From contig CM072526.1 in the NCBI GenBank assembly GCA_036898135.1, positions 53,476,399 through 53,540,398 on the forward strand: a stretch of DNA of 64,000 bases, read 5' to 3'. Positions 11,829-21,354 of the stretch are shown piece after piece. Made by a program: the position numbers and the translations under genes. The DNA comes from Oncomelania hupensis (lineage: Eukaryota; Mollusca; Gastropoda; Littorinimorpha; Pomatiopsidae). Each line of letters starts with the position of its first letter. Within the stretch, counting starts at the first letter, position 1. The notes beneath the pieces are model-generated. The model made no database searches. It had not been told where the DNA came from and saw only the letters and a program-made list of their open reading frames with translations.

Positions 11829-12370
11829 TGTTACACTCGTTCGTTGTTGGTGTTTTTCTATCAGTAGTTGATTCAGCCCCAATGCTTGAATTCTCCTGAT
11901 AGGTGTAAACTCGGATTCGTTTATCCACGCAACCCGTTCAATCAGCATACAAGTCACAGAGTCGACGTATGAAGTTTTCCACTTTTATTCAGCACACATC
12001 AACAACTGCATACAATCGCCTTTTCACTCTCAACTTTTTACTTTCCAACTCACTATCAACAACAACCTTATTTGGAATGGAAGCTTCCATGGTTACCACG
12101 AGAACTATCCATACGCTTCGATCGATAGTAAACAACTGACTCGAGAAAATTCTCAAATAATATCGACCAACTAAAAACACCAACGTTATACAAAGCTTCT
12201 TCTAATAACAACGCAAAATCAAATCAAAGATAAATACACTCTATTACTGCATGCGTTGCAAAATAAAATGAACATATCTATCAAGCGCGTCACACACGCA
12301 AGCCTACCATTGCACACGCTTCACACATAATATCGTGGGCACGCACCATCATGCGCGTTTCAACGTAACA
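11829..12370 (-). repeat. 3' LTR of element 1
   Basis: 542 bp with TGTTAC/GTAACA ends. On the minus strand it carries an AATAAA-type signal (TTTATT on the plus strand near 11977). Just inside it, at 12371-12384, the minus strand reads TGAGTGGGGGGTTA, a good polypurine tract for plus-strand priming. Confidence 0.92.
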
Positions 12371-12572
12371 TAACCCCCCACTCAAGAAGAAATTTACTTA
12401 ATTTCTTTCAAGAACGTTGACACGCAATGCACAAACAAAATCAGAAATTAAAACTTATTTTAATCTGTCTGGATACTGTCAATGTTCTCAGTTTATATAC
12501 ACAGAGTCCATAATTTTCATCTGCAAGACTGTCTGGATATTGCCAATGTTTTCAGTTCACCCAAACACAGAG

Positions 12573-13658
12573 TCAATGTTCTTTCATCAGCAAGAAAACA
12601 ACGCCCTCGTCCGTTACTGTCGTCATCGGCCCAGGGTCAAAGATCTTGTGGGCTCTCCTGGAGTCAGTGCATCCTCCGTTGTCTCCTTCTTCCATCGAAC
12701 GTCTGATGAAGTCGACGTTGTCAGCTCCCAGAATGCACTTGCTGGGTCTCACAGTCAGGTTAGCTTCTGTGAGACGGTGAAACAGCTCCCTCAAGGTCAT
12801 CAGATGCTCTTCCCAGGTGTGGGTGTGGACTAGCAGGTCGTCCCAGTAACACACGACGTTGTCCATCCCTTTGAGCATCTTCCTCATTCCTCTCTTCAGG
12901 GTGGCTCCGCTGTTGACCATGCCAAAGACCATCCTTAGGCACTCGTACGTCCCATCAGGAGTTATAAAAGCAGTCTTTGGTATGTCCTGTTGACGCACGG
13001 GGACTTGCCAGTAACCCTTGCTGAGGTCAATCTTTGAGATTTTACTCCCCGATAATTGGCGGAATAGGTCTGCTGCAGTAGGCATCGGCTCGGGGTCGAA
13101 GACGGTGATCTTATTAACCTTCCTGTAGTCGATGCATACTCTGTTGCTCCCGTCCTTCTTCTTCACAACCACGACAGGGGATGCGTAGGGGGAACTGGAC
13201 TCCCTGATGATGCCCATCTTCAGCATCTCATCGATGTCTTTTTTCAAGGATTCGCGGGCCTTGAAAGGGATTGGGAAGGGTTTGGATCGAACGGGGATAT
13301 TTGAAGTGAGGTGGACTTCATGTTCGACCAACGTCGTAGAGCCTGGGACATCGCTGAAGCTATGGGGAAACTCGCCCATAAGGTCCTTGAGCTCAATCTT
13401 CTGACCTTCCGTCAAGCCTGGCCCTAGCTTAACATCATCGATGCCTTCTTTGCTGTGGAAGTCTCCCAGTTCCAACAGTTCCTCGCTGTCAAAGCTGTCG
13501 TCGATCTCAGCTGCTGTTGCTGCGAGTATTGTCTCTGATGGCCTTTCCATGTACAGCTTAAGGAGGTTGGCGTGGTATATCTTGGAATGCTGGCCGACCT
13601 TCACCTTGTAGTCGTTGATTCCAACTACGGTCTCCACTTCATACGGGCCTTTCCACTG
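12573..13658 (-). pseudogene. Element 1: integrase GPY/F module and reverse transcriptase
   Basis: In the minus direction the frame opens with WKGPYEV and YHANLLKLY, the GPY/F module that ends Gypsy integrases, at residues 4-38. A linker with LVEHEVHLTSN and PIPF follows. The RT core has IIRESSSPYASPVV, the first catalytic Asp in SKIDLSKGYWQ (D213) and the catalytic pair in CYWDDLL (D275, D276), then PSKCILGADNVDF of the connection region. After residue about 322 the sequence leaves the family pattern and no RNase H motif follows. The upstream end (13654-13658) is one copy of the CACTG duplication flanking the nested solo LTR, so the preceding codons lie at 15715 onward. Integrase C-terminal module and RT run on continuously, which shows that integrase precedes RT in this element. 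Confidence 0.88.
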
Positions 13659-14524
13659 TGTCACGCTACGCAGTTTGCAGTCGCGCGCCTATGTATATAG
13701 TTTAATCATCAGCCTGTACATAGAGGTTAGAAGTTACGGTAGTAAGGGGAGAGCATCAGAATGAAATTAATTAAGTTTATAATTAATAGAAGTAGCGAAT
13801 GAATTGCGCCCGTGCAGAACGAACTATTGTTAGAAAACATTAGTGGGCTATTTTATTATTGGGAAGATTGATTGCTGCCATGCGATTTCTATGTGTGGAA
13901 TGCGTGCTCTAATCGCGAACGGTGCAGGAAACGAATTATAATTAAAATGAGTATGTTCTAGAACATTCTAGGCTAATCGTATAAAACCCCATGCACTGTA
14001 TTTTTGATAGGGGCAGAAATTTTTGGCATATCGTTTATGTAGCCAGAATCAACGGATCTGAGTTGTGTCAAGGTGCCAGATAGTGACTTTGTCTGTGGGT
14101 CGTACTGATCAGACTGTCAACGAGAAAGAGCCTAGTTATCGGAAGAGGAGGATTATTTTGGGAACACTTTGGAAGTGTTTGAGTAACTGGAATTACCCTA
14201 AGCCGTTTAGAATACCTGCTGTGTATTCTCGGTGAAATCCGAGTTATCTACGTATAACGTCGGGTGACCTGTGACTCCGTCTAGGACTTCTTCTGCCTGT
14301 GTATCACCTTGCCTAACCATCTGTGCCTGTGTGTTTGTCTCGTCATATGTGTGTCTCTGTCAACAGGCCGGAGGATCTCCACTGGTAATCGTAAGTTGCT
14401 TGTCTCAATTTCTCAGTTGGCCATATCGTTCGGGGGTTTGGGTTATGCGTGCAGTGTGAATGGTTGGTTAATTATGTTTTCTTAATTCTATTTTATGTTT
14501 CATATTATTTGCTGCATAAATACC

Positions 14525-14563
<39 letters not shown>

Positions 14564-15714
14564 TTCTAAAATGTATTATAAATCAAATAAGTATAAATTA
14601 ATATAAGGGAATTCGCTGTTGTGTAGCGAAGGGATGACAGAAAGGAGATGAATGGAAATGCATGTGTTCAACGGCGGAAGTTGTGACAGGGAGTATGAGT
14701 AAGAATAGTGAAAGGGAGACAACCATTCCGTCGGCGGAATGCTTGTGCAATATATTGCAATATAATTATTAATGGTTGTGTATTTTGTATGTATTGTTGT
14801 AGATGTATCAAAACCAATAACCAAAACCAGACTCAGTGTTGAGGGTTCCACCTTCCAGCTGGGCCGCGTGTGTGTGGAGCGTGCTGAACCAACGCCTTTT
14901 CCTTTGGTCAACCATTAGGTTAAGGTTCTTGTGTCGAGGAAAAAGCTGCACTTTCTATATTAAGCTGTTTATAACTGTTCACATAACACACACACGCACC
15001 CTGCATTCACACAACAAATAACTATGTCTGTTAAAGAACTATTTATGAAAGAAATACTTATTTACATGTGCTAACTTGGAAATTTCAGTGGATTGGAACA
15101 TATTTAATTTAAATTGAAAAATAAAACATTGCTTGCATAATATTACCTACCTGATTAAGTAGCCTTGTGATTGTATAGTTTTGTCTGGGGGAATTAATTC
15201 GCCAGATATGTACTAGTTAATAATTTAGATTATTTTCTTACAAATTCTATTTTGTGTAAACTATAAATTTTCTTGATTCATTTCATATAATATAAAAGAC
15301 TTGTAATAGCTGTTTTGAAGTTTAAGTGAAGCAAGGTTTGAATATTTATAAAGATTTAAAGCAATTGCTTACATTTATTTACCTTGTTGTCAGTAAGCTG
15401 ATCCAGACATAATTATTATAAATCTTTTGTACATTTTGTAGTTAGTCATTTTCCATTTTTGATTTAATTATCATTATTATTTTGAGCGAATTGTTTATGT
15501 GTTAGTTTGGGGTTATATTAGTGGGTTTGAGGGTTGGTAGGTTGGGAAGTGGGATAAAGGGAGTTAATTTTGAGTGTGAATGTGTGAGTGAAATAAAGAA
15601 ATTGTCTTGTCACTTCTGGTTTTGTCTCATAGATTTTATTTAGGTGTTGGGTTTTTTTTCTCGTGTGAAAGAGCACACATGTCGAACCTCTGTTGAAGCA
15701 GTTGGGACGTGACA
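13659..15714 (+). mobile_element. Nested solo LTR of a second LTR family
   Basis: A 2056-bp insertion with ends TGTCACG and CGTGACA, flanked on both sides by CACTG (13654-13658 and 15715-15719), splits the integrase of element 1 at its LLMQ|WKGPY junction. It has no coding region of its own. In the plus direction it holds a TATA-like TATAAAA (13980-13986) and AATAAA near the far end (15592-15597), as in an LTR with promoter and poly(A) signal. A GA run lies at 14527-14560. Terminal dinucleotides TG/CA and the 5-bp duplication fit a solo LTR left after LTR-LTR recombination. It is longer than the LTRs of either full element here and only its extreme ends resemble those of element 2. Confidence 0.85.
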
Positions 15715-18700
15715 CACTGCATCAGCAACTTATTGTGATCGGTAGTTAGCAGCACCAGTACTTTGTTGCCAGGTTTAAACTTCCTGTTCACAGCCCTACG
15801 ATCATAGTAGTGCTTTCCACAGTCCTGGGATTTCTTCAGGTTTTCTCTGGCTATCTCGAGAGTCTGCTCCAGCTTCTCCCGTAGCTCAAACACGTACTGG
15901 TAGCTGTTCTTCACCTCTGGGGTCTCTACTTCTTTCGTCCACAGCTCTTTCAGGATGTGCATCGTCCCTCGGATGGTTCTTCCGTACAGCAGCTCGAACG
16001 GAGAAAAGCCGGTGGACTCCTACGGCACTTCTCTGTAGGCGAAAAGTAAGGCGTTGATGTAGCGATGCCATTGTCTGGGCTGCTCGCTGCACAGTTTCTT
16101 CAGGGTGGACTTCAGCGTAGCATTGAACTTTTCGACAAGCCCGTTGCACATCGGATGGTAGGGTGTCGTAGTTAAATGCCGGATGCTCAGCAGTCTGTTG
16201 ACCTCCTTCATGCAGTCAGAGACGAACTGCGTCCCGAGGTCTGTCAGAATCTCTTCAGGCACTCCAAGTCTGCTGAACATGTCCACCAGTGCCTCTGCAA
16301 CAGTTTCAGTGTCAATTTTCTTCAAAGGCACTGCTTCTGGGTACCGAGTCGCATAGTCCACTAAGGTCAGTACCCATCGATGGCCTTCTTCACTCGGAGG
16401 TCTTATTTCGCCGATTAAGTCTAAGGCCACCCTCTTGAAAGGTCGGTCGATCAGGGGCATCCTCTGCATAGGCACTTTAGGAACCCTTCCTCGAGGTATG
16501 GTCTTCTGGCAAATGTCACACGATCGGCAGAAACGGCTGACGTCCGCATGAAGTCCTGGCCAGTAGAACACCGCCTGGATTCTGTCTGACGTCTTCTTGA
16601 TGCCTAGGTGACCTCCCATGATTGAGTCATGCGCTACTTCCATCACTTGGCGCCTTATGGGTAACGGTACCAAGACTTGACGTAGTGGTTTACCTCCGTT
16701 GACCCTCGGGTGCTGGAAGATTCTGTACAGGATCTTGGCCTTCACCTCGAAATAGACCGTGCAACTGCCCTTGGTCACGTGGTCTTGGCGATTCCTGTAC
16801 TTGTTTAAAGTGTTATCAGCTTCCTGGAGCTGGATCAGCTTATCTCTGTCAACGATGGCAGCTTTGGAGCTGTCGGCGACCTTCAGTGGCGTAGACGTCT
16901 TGTCTCTCTTGGCCTGGGCCCTAGTAGTTGCGGCACCGACGATCTCTGGTCGGCAGGGCTGAGCCGGAGTAGCCACATTGTCCCGTAGCAGTTCTGCAAG
17001 GTCTCCATCGGGAAACGGCAATGGATCCTCCTCTACAACTTCGACGCGTTGGGTTGAGGCAGGACTCCATTCTGAATCGGGGTCGTCGGGTCGTCTCGCG
17101 CCGTCGATATTCCCGATCATCAAATCGTATAGCGGCTTCTTCAGGCAAACCGCTTCTACTTCGCCTATGTAGAAAGGAGTGCTGACTTGAATCTTCGCAA
17201 CTGGCGCTCTCACACATTTGCTGTCGGCCATAAGTGTCCATTTAGAATCGCCAGTGAACTGTTCTTTAGCGATTAGATCTTCTCTGACGATGACTCCACT
17301 GCAACCAGAGTCTCTTAGAACAGCTACTTCATGATTTCCGACTCGTCCCTTGGAAACAGGCATGTTCTGGAGGGTTATCGCTGCGCTGGCGACGACGGGG
17401 ATGGATTTTCCGTTGGCAAGGAGAAGCTGGCCGTCAGTTATGCACTCTAGCACGTCCGCATGAGTAGCTGTGCGCTCGGTCTCACTCGGAAGAATGACGC
17501 TCCCGCCGCACACTTGATGGTCAGATCTACTGGTTTGCCGTTGATTGGAGAACCGCCTTTGCCGGTTGCCCGCCGCTGCGTTGTCCGTATTGCTCCGCTG
17601 TCCGCTACTTTTGTTTTGAGGACAGTTAGCCGCTCTGTGGTCTGTAGCGTTGCAAGTGAAACAGCCTCTTGAATGCCTTTCCCTGGGAGGTGGCGTGGAG
17701 TCCGTCTGTCTCTGGCTCGTCTGACTCTCCTGGATCTGGTTCCCATGGTTTCCAGTCTTCTGAAATGGTTTTGTCGCCTTGGGTGGCCCCAGCGTTTTTC
17801 TGTGAGCGAGGAGATATCTTTCAGCAACCTCGGTCACATCATTAATCGTCTGCAGCTTCCGTAATTCCAAGTGGGTCGCCAGGTCCTTGTGACAGGCATT
17901 GAGGAATTGCTCCTTCACGATCAGGTCATGGAGACAATCGTAAGACTTCCCTTTGCCTGATAGTTCCACCCACTTGTGTAAGTATGACGACAGGCGCTCC
18001 ACAAATTGCTTTGGAGTCTCGTCTGACAGAGGTCGACATTCGCGGAAGCGTTTACGGTAGCCCTTTTCTGTGAAGCTGTAGCAATGCAATAGGGCCTCTT
18101 TCAAGACGTTGTAGTTTTTGGCGTCATCGTTCGACAGTCTGGTGTAAACTTCAAGTGCTTGCCCTGTCAAAAGTGCACTTAGTCGAATCGCCCAGTCTCG
18201 AGGTTGCCAGTTGAAGCTTTCGGCGAACCTTTCGAATCTCGCCACATAGCTGTCGATCTGGTACTTCCCGTCGACGAAAGCTGGCAATTTTGGAGCCATG
18301 TGGTCACTGATGACTTGTGGCGCATGCTGATTGTTTTGGATACGCGCCAACTCTAGCTGGTACTGACGATCAGCTTCTAGTCGTCTTTCTTCCATCTCGT
18401 CACGCCGACGCTGTTCCTCTCTTTCTTCACGCCTGCGTTGTTCTTCTTTTTCTTCCCGTTGACGATGTTCTTCCATTTCTTCTCGGCGTCGCTGCTCCTC
18501 TAATTCTCTTTCTTCACGCCGTCGCTGCTCTTCTTTTTCTAGACGCTTCTCTTCTAATTCTCTTTCTTCACGGCGGCGCTGCTCTTCTAATTCTCTTTCT
18601 TCACGGCGGCGTTGCTCTTCTAATTCTCGTTCTTGTATTCTCTCCTGGGACTTGACGTACTCCGTCAGCTGCTTCCCTTTTAGATTCAGTTGAATCCCTT

Positions 18701-18719
18701 TCTGCCAGAAGTCAGCCAT
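15715..18719 (-). pseudogene. Element 1: gag, protease and integrase
   Basis: Minus-strand frame of 899 codons from ATG 18717-18719, ending at a TAG just after REVP (16020), then readable in the same frame to the solo-LTR junction. Residues 25-125 form a highly charged Glu/Arg coiled coil; 150-305 are a retrotransposon gag core; C353-C356-H361-C366 is a CCHC zinc knuckle; DSG at 470-472 is the aspartic protease active site. The integrase zinc module has H697, H704, C734 and C737. The core triad is D767, D827, E863 with the expected 35 residues between the last two. The stop is at a CAG-type codon followed by EST and FELLYG, so it is a nonsense mutation. RNase H and RT are not between protease and integrase, where a normal Ty3/Gypsy element has them. 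Confidence 0.92.
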
Positions 18720-19201
18720 CTTGATGCTTTTCTGGAAAGTTCTTTGCTGGAAAGTTCTTGACTGTGCTGCACCTTTCTAGACTGTTCTAGAACAGCACGC
18801 TTTCTGCAGTAGCGCTGATGCTTGTCACTAGTCGCTTTCGCTGACGCAGGCCCCGCTGTCCTCGTCGTATGCGACGCTGCACCACGCTGGTGTTGATGAT
18901 TACGCTCCTGTGCTGAAGTAGACGCGACGTCCGCTCGTCGCTCTCTCTAATACTGGCGATGTAGCTCCGAGACTGTCCCTCGACGTAGTCTTGCGGCAGC
19001 CACGTAGTCCCGGTCTGTTGTTCGCTCACGAAGCAACTCTTCGGCGACTATACGCCCTTGCAGTCAACCCGAATCTATCGGATGTAGTCCCAGTATGTTG
19101 GTCCCTCCTGACGCAACTCTTTGGCGGCTACCCTCGATGACTGCCTCTCGTAACGTTGACTCGCTTGTTGTCGCAGTTGAACCCTTGGCTATGGCGTGAA
19201 T

Positions 19202-19217
19202 CGCGGCTTGGCCCCCA
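19202..19217 (-). promoter_or_regulatory. Candidate primer-binding site of element 1
   Basis: On the minus strand, three bases inside the 5' LTR, the sequence reads TGGGGGCCAAGCCGCG. Its position and leading TGG (complement of a tRNA CCA end) fit a primer-binding site. I cannot name the tRNA without a search. Confidence 0.45.
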
Positions 19218-19220
19218 AAA

Positions 19221-19762
19221 TGTTACACTCGTTCGATGTTGGTGTTTTTCTATCAGTAGTTGATTCAGCCCCAATGCTTGAATTCTCCTGATAGGTGTAA
19301 ACTCGGATTTGTTTATCCACGCAACCCGTTCAATCAGCATACAAGTCACAGAGTCGACGTATGAAGTTTTCCACTTTTATTCAGCACACATCAACAACTG
19401 CATACAATCGCCTTTTCACTCTCAACGTTTTACTTTCCAACTCACTATCAACAACAACCTTATTTGGAATGGAAGCTTCCATGGTTACCACGAGAACTAT
19501 CCATACGCTTCGATCGATAGTAAACAACTGACTCGAGAAAATTCTCAAATAATATCGACCAACTAAAAACACCAACGTTATACAAAGCTTCTTCTAATAA
19601 CAACGCAAAATCAAATCAAAGATAAATACACTCTATTACTGCATGCGTTGCAAAATAAAATGAACAGATCTATCGAGCGCGTCACACACGCAAGCCTACC
19701 ATTGCACGCGCTTCACACATAATATCGTGGGCACGCACCATTATGCGCGTTTCAACGTAACA
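19221..19762 (-). repeat. 5' LTR of element 1
   Basis: 542 bp, same length as the other LTR, with TGTTAC/GTAACA ends. Differences from 11829-12370 are single-base changes, about seven in number; no indel was seen. Confidence 0.92.
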
Positions 19763-19862
19763 CCTTTCATTTTTTATCTTAAAAATTTTTTTTGGGGGGT
19801 GGGGATGGGGTTAGGGGGTGGGGGAGGATTGAGTATACGAATGCGTGAGAATTGCGCTGACA

Positions 19863-19887
19863 ACTATAGGAAAAAGCGCTATTTAAA

Positions 19888-19959
<72 letters not shown>

Positions 19960-19972
19960 TAGTAGTAGTATT

Positions 19973-20023
<51 letters not shown>
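19863..20023. repeat. (ATT)n and (GAT)n arrays behind a retroposon end
   Basis: AAAAGCGCTATTTAAATATT leads into about 20 ATT units, an imperfect AGT patch and about 18 GAT units. The GCGCTATTTAAA block resembles the 3' end of the LINE at 6467 (GCGCTATATAA), so the ATT array probably began as a LINE or SINE tail. Confidence 0.85.
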
Positions 20024-20025
<2 letters not shown>

Positions 20026-20037
20026 CACCCATTGCAC

Positions 20038-20582
20038 CAAGGTACCAGCGCACTCAAGATACACCTCTAATCTTCGCTGCGTAGCGTGAACAGGATATAT
20101 CGTAATATCGCCAAGATAATAACTTGAGCCCGCTATGAGCGGACGAGGCTACCTGCGAAATCACGGAAAAAGCGCAATTTCACTGTAAATATATTACAGA
20201 ATGTTGCTCTACAACATTCCGCTCTTTCCGTCTCAACAACCCAATTGCCTTGTTGGATTCTTAAATTGCATGAAACCAAGTGAGGACACTATCCGGCGTC
20301 TACAAACGGTTCAAAAACATTCTCAAACGGTTCGTAAAAGACAGTTGACCTAGAAACTAATACAGTTTGACCTAATTCGTCCCCTAGAGGAGACGAAACT
20401 TACATTTTTCTATTTTCATGAGTTCACTGCAGTCAAATTGCGCTTTTTCCGTGATTTCGCAAGTAGCCTCGTCCGCTCATAGCGGACTCAAGTTATTATC
20501 TTGGCGATATTACGATATATCCTGTTCACGCTACTCAGCGATACTTTCAACTGTATCTTGAAAGCGCTGGTAGCCATGCGCA
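20038..20582. mobile_element. Fold-back element with long inverted arms
   Basis: The left arm (about 20038-20182) and right arm (about 20430-20582) are inverted copies. Shared blocks include TACCAGCGC, CAAGATAC, GTAGCGTGAACAGGATATAT, CGTAATATCGCCAAGATAAT and GCGGACGAGGCTAC, ending in ATCACGGAAAAAGCGCAATT at the inner edge. The spacer of about 245 bp holds no gene but has a TTTGACCTAATTCGTC palindrome-like block (20368-20402). Trinucleotide arrays flank both sides. This is the structure of a fold-back element or long-TIR MITE; no transposase is present. Confidence 0.8.
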
Positions 20583-20589
20583 TTACCTC

Positions 20590-20676
<87 letters not shown>
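20590..20676. repeat. (GAT)n/(CAT)n inverted microsatellite
   Basis: About 14 GAT units pass directly into about 14 CAT units through GATCATC, so the array is itself a perfect hairpin. Poly-Asp/poly-His frames here are artefacts. Confidence 0.95.
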
Positions 20677-20677
<1 letters not shown>

Positions 20678-20727
20678 GTCGCCACTGCTCAGACGCTACT
20701 TGTTTATCTGTTCGTTCGTTTGTTTGT

Positions 20728-20882
20728 TGTTGTAAAGTGACTGGCTGATGGAGAGCCTTCAGTGTTACCACTAGGGTTGTTTCAGCAGATCTTTTACGCG
20801 GATTGGGGGTTTTCCGGTCCTGATTTGGCACTGAAGAGTCCGCTGGACCTAAAGCAATAATCATGTAATGTAATGTAATGTT
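20728..20882 (+). mobile_element. Retroposon family R copy, 5'-truncated
   Basis: Contains only the last 150 bp of the family: TTGTAAAGTGACTGGCTG, TAGGGTTGTTTCAGCAGATC, TTTCCGGTCCTGATTTGGC, GAGTCCGCTGGACC and AAAGCAATAATCATG, followed by the (TAATG)n tail. 5' truncation with an intact tail is what target-primed reverse transcription produces. Confidence 0.8.
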
Positions 20883-21134
20883 TGTTTGTTTGTTTGGTTT
20901 TTTCCTTCCAGGGAAGTCCGTGCATTTTTTTACCCAGTGTTCTTCCCAAAACAGCCTTGGAAGAAGATTGCACACTCTCGAGAACATTTTTCATTTGCTT
21001 TCTAACGTCCAACTGTTGAACTGTATTCGTTGGAAGCATAATTTAACCATCCATTTTGACAATTGGAATACATTTCAATAGCTTACATCTTGCTTCCTTT
21101 CTCACCTTCGGGCCTCTCCACCCCAACTTCCGAG

Positions 21135-21205
21135 TTTATTTACGTCATGATGTATTGCGTCATTTCAATTTGAAACGATGACGTAAGATGGCCTGCTATA
21201 ATACT
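21135..21205 (+). promoter_or_regulatory. Candidate promoter of the VWA gene
   Basis: Three CRE-like half sites (TACGTCA 21141-21147, GCGTCA 21158-21163, TGACGTAA 21179-21186) lie just upstream of a TATAATA (21197-21203), about 150 bp before the ATG. The arrangement fits a core promoter with CREB/AP-1-type sites; no transcript evidence is available. Confidence 0.4.
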
Positions 21206-21354
21206 GTTATGTCGTAGTTCCTGAAAGAGCCTACTGTCAATGTCTCAATCTTTGCTGCGATTTACCAAGGTTAATTTGTGTGATCTCGTGCTAAAGAAGT
21301 TGCCGATGGTATTTCAACACCGTGCGTGTTTGTAATACTTGTTCGTTTGCAATC

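Larger units (their letters stand above)
11829..19762 (-). mobile_element. LTR retrotransposon 1 (Gypsy-type domains, integrase upstream of RT)
   Basis: A complete-ended LTR element read on the minus strand. Two 542-bp LTRs (11829-12370, 19221-19762) begin TGTTAC and end GTAACA and differ at about seven positions by eye. Both sides carry CCTT (11825-11828, 19763-19766), a 4-bp target duplication. In the minus direction the order is 5' LTR, gag, protease, integrase, integrase GPY/F module, RT, 3' LTR. RNase H is not seen: only about 200 bp separates the RT frame from the 3' LTR. The copy is dead (a stop after the integrase core, a 2.06-kb solo LTR inside, RNase H lost), but the LTR similarity says it is not very old. 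No env-like frame is present. Confidence 0.92.

Noticed and set aside
11829..19762. Integrase-before-RT order as an artefact of two nested elements
   Set aside because: The integrase GPY/F module is continuous with the RT frame, and the only foreign piece between is a solo LTR with its own target duplication.
19879..20089. Poly-Ile/Met, poly-Asp/His, poly-Glu and Arg-Glu reading frames here and at other arrays
   Set aside because: All are translations of simple di- or trinucleotide repeats.
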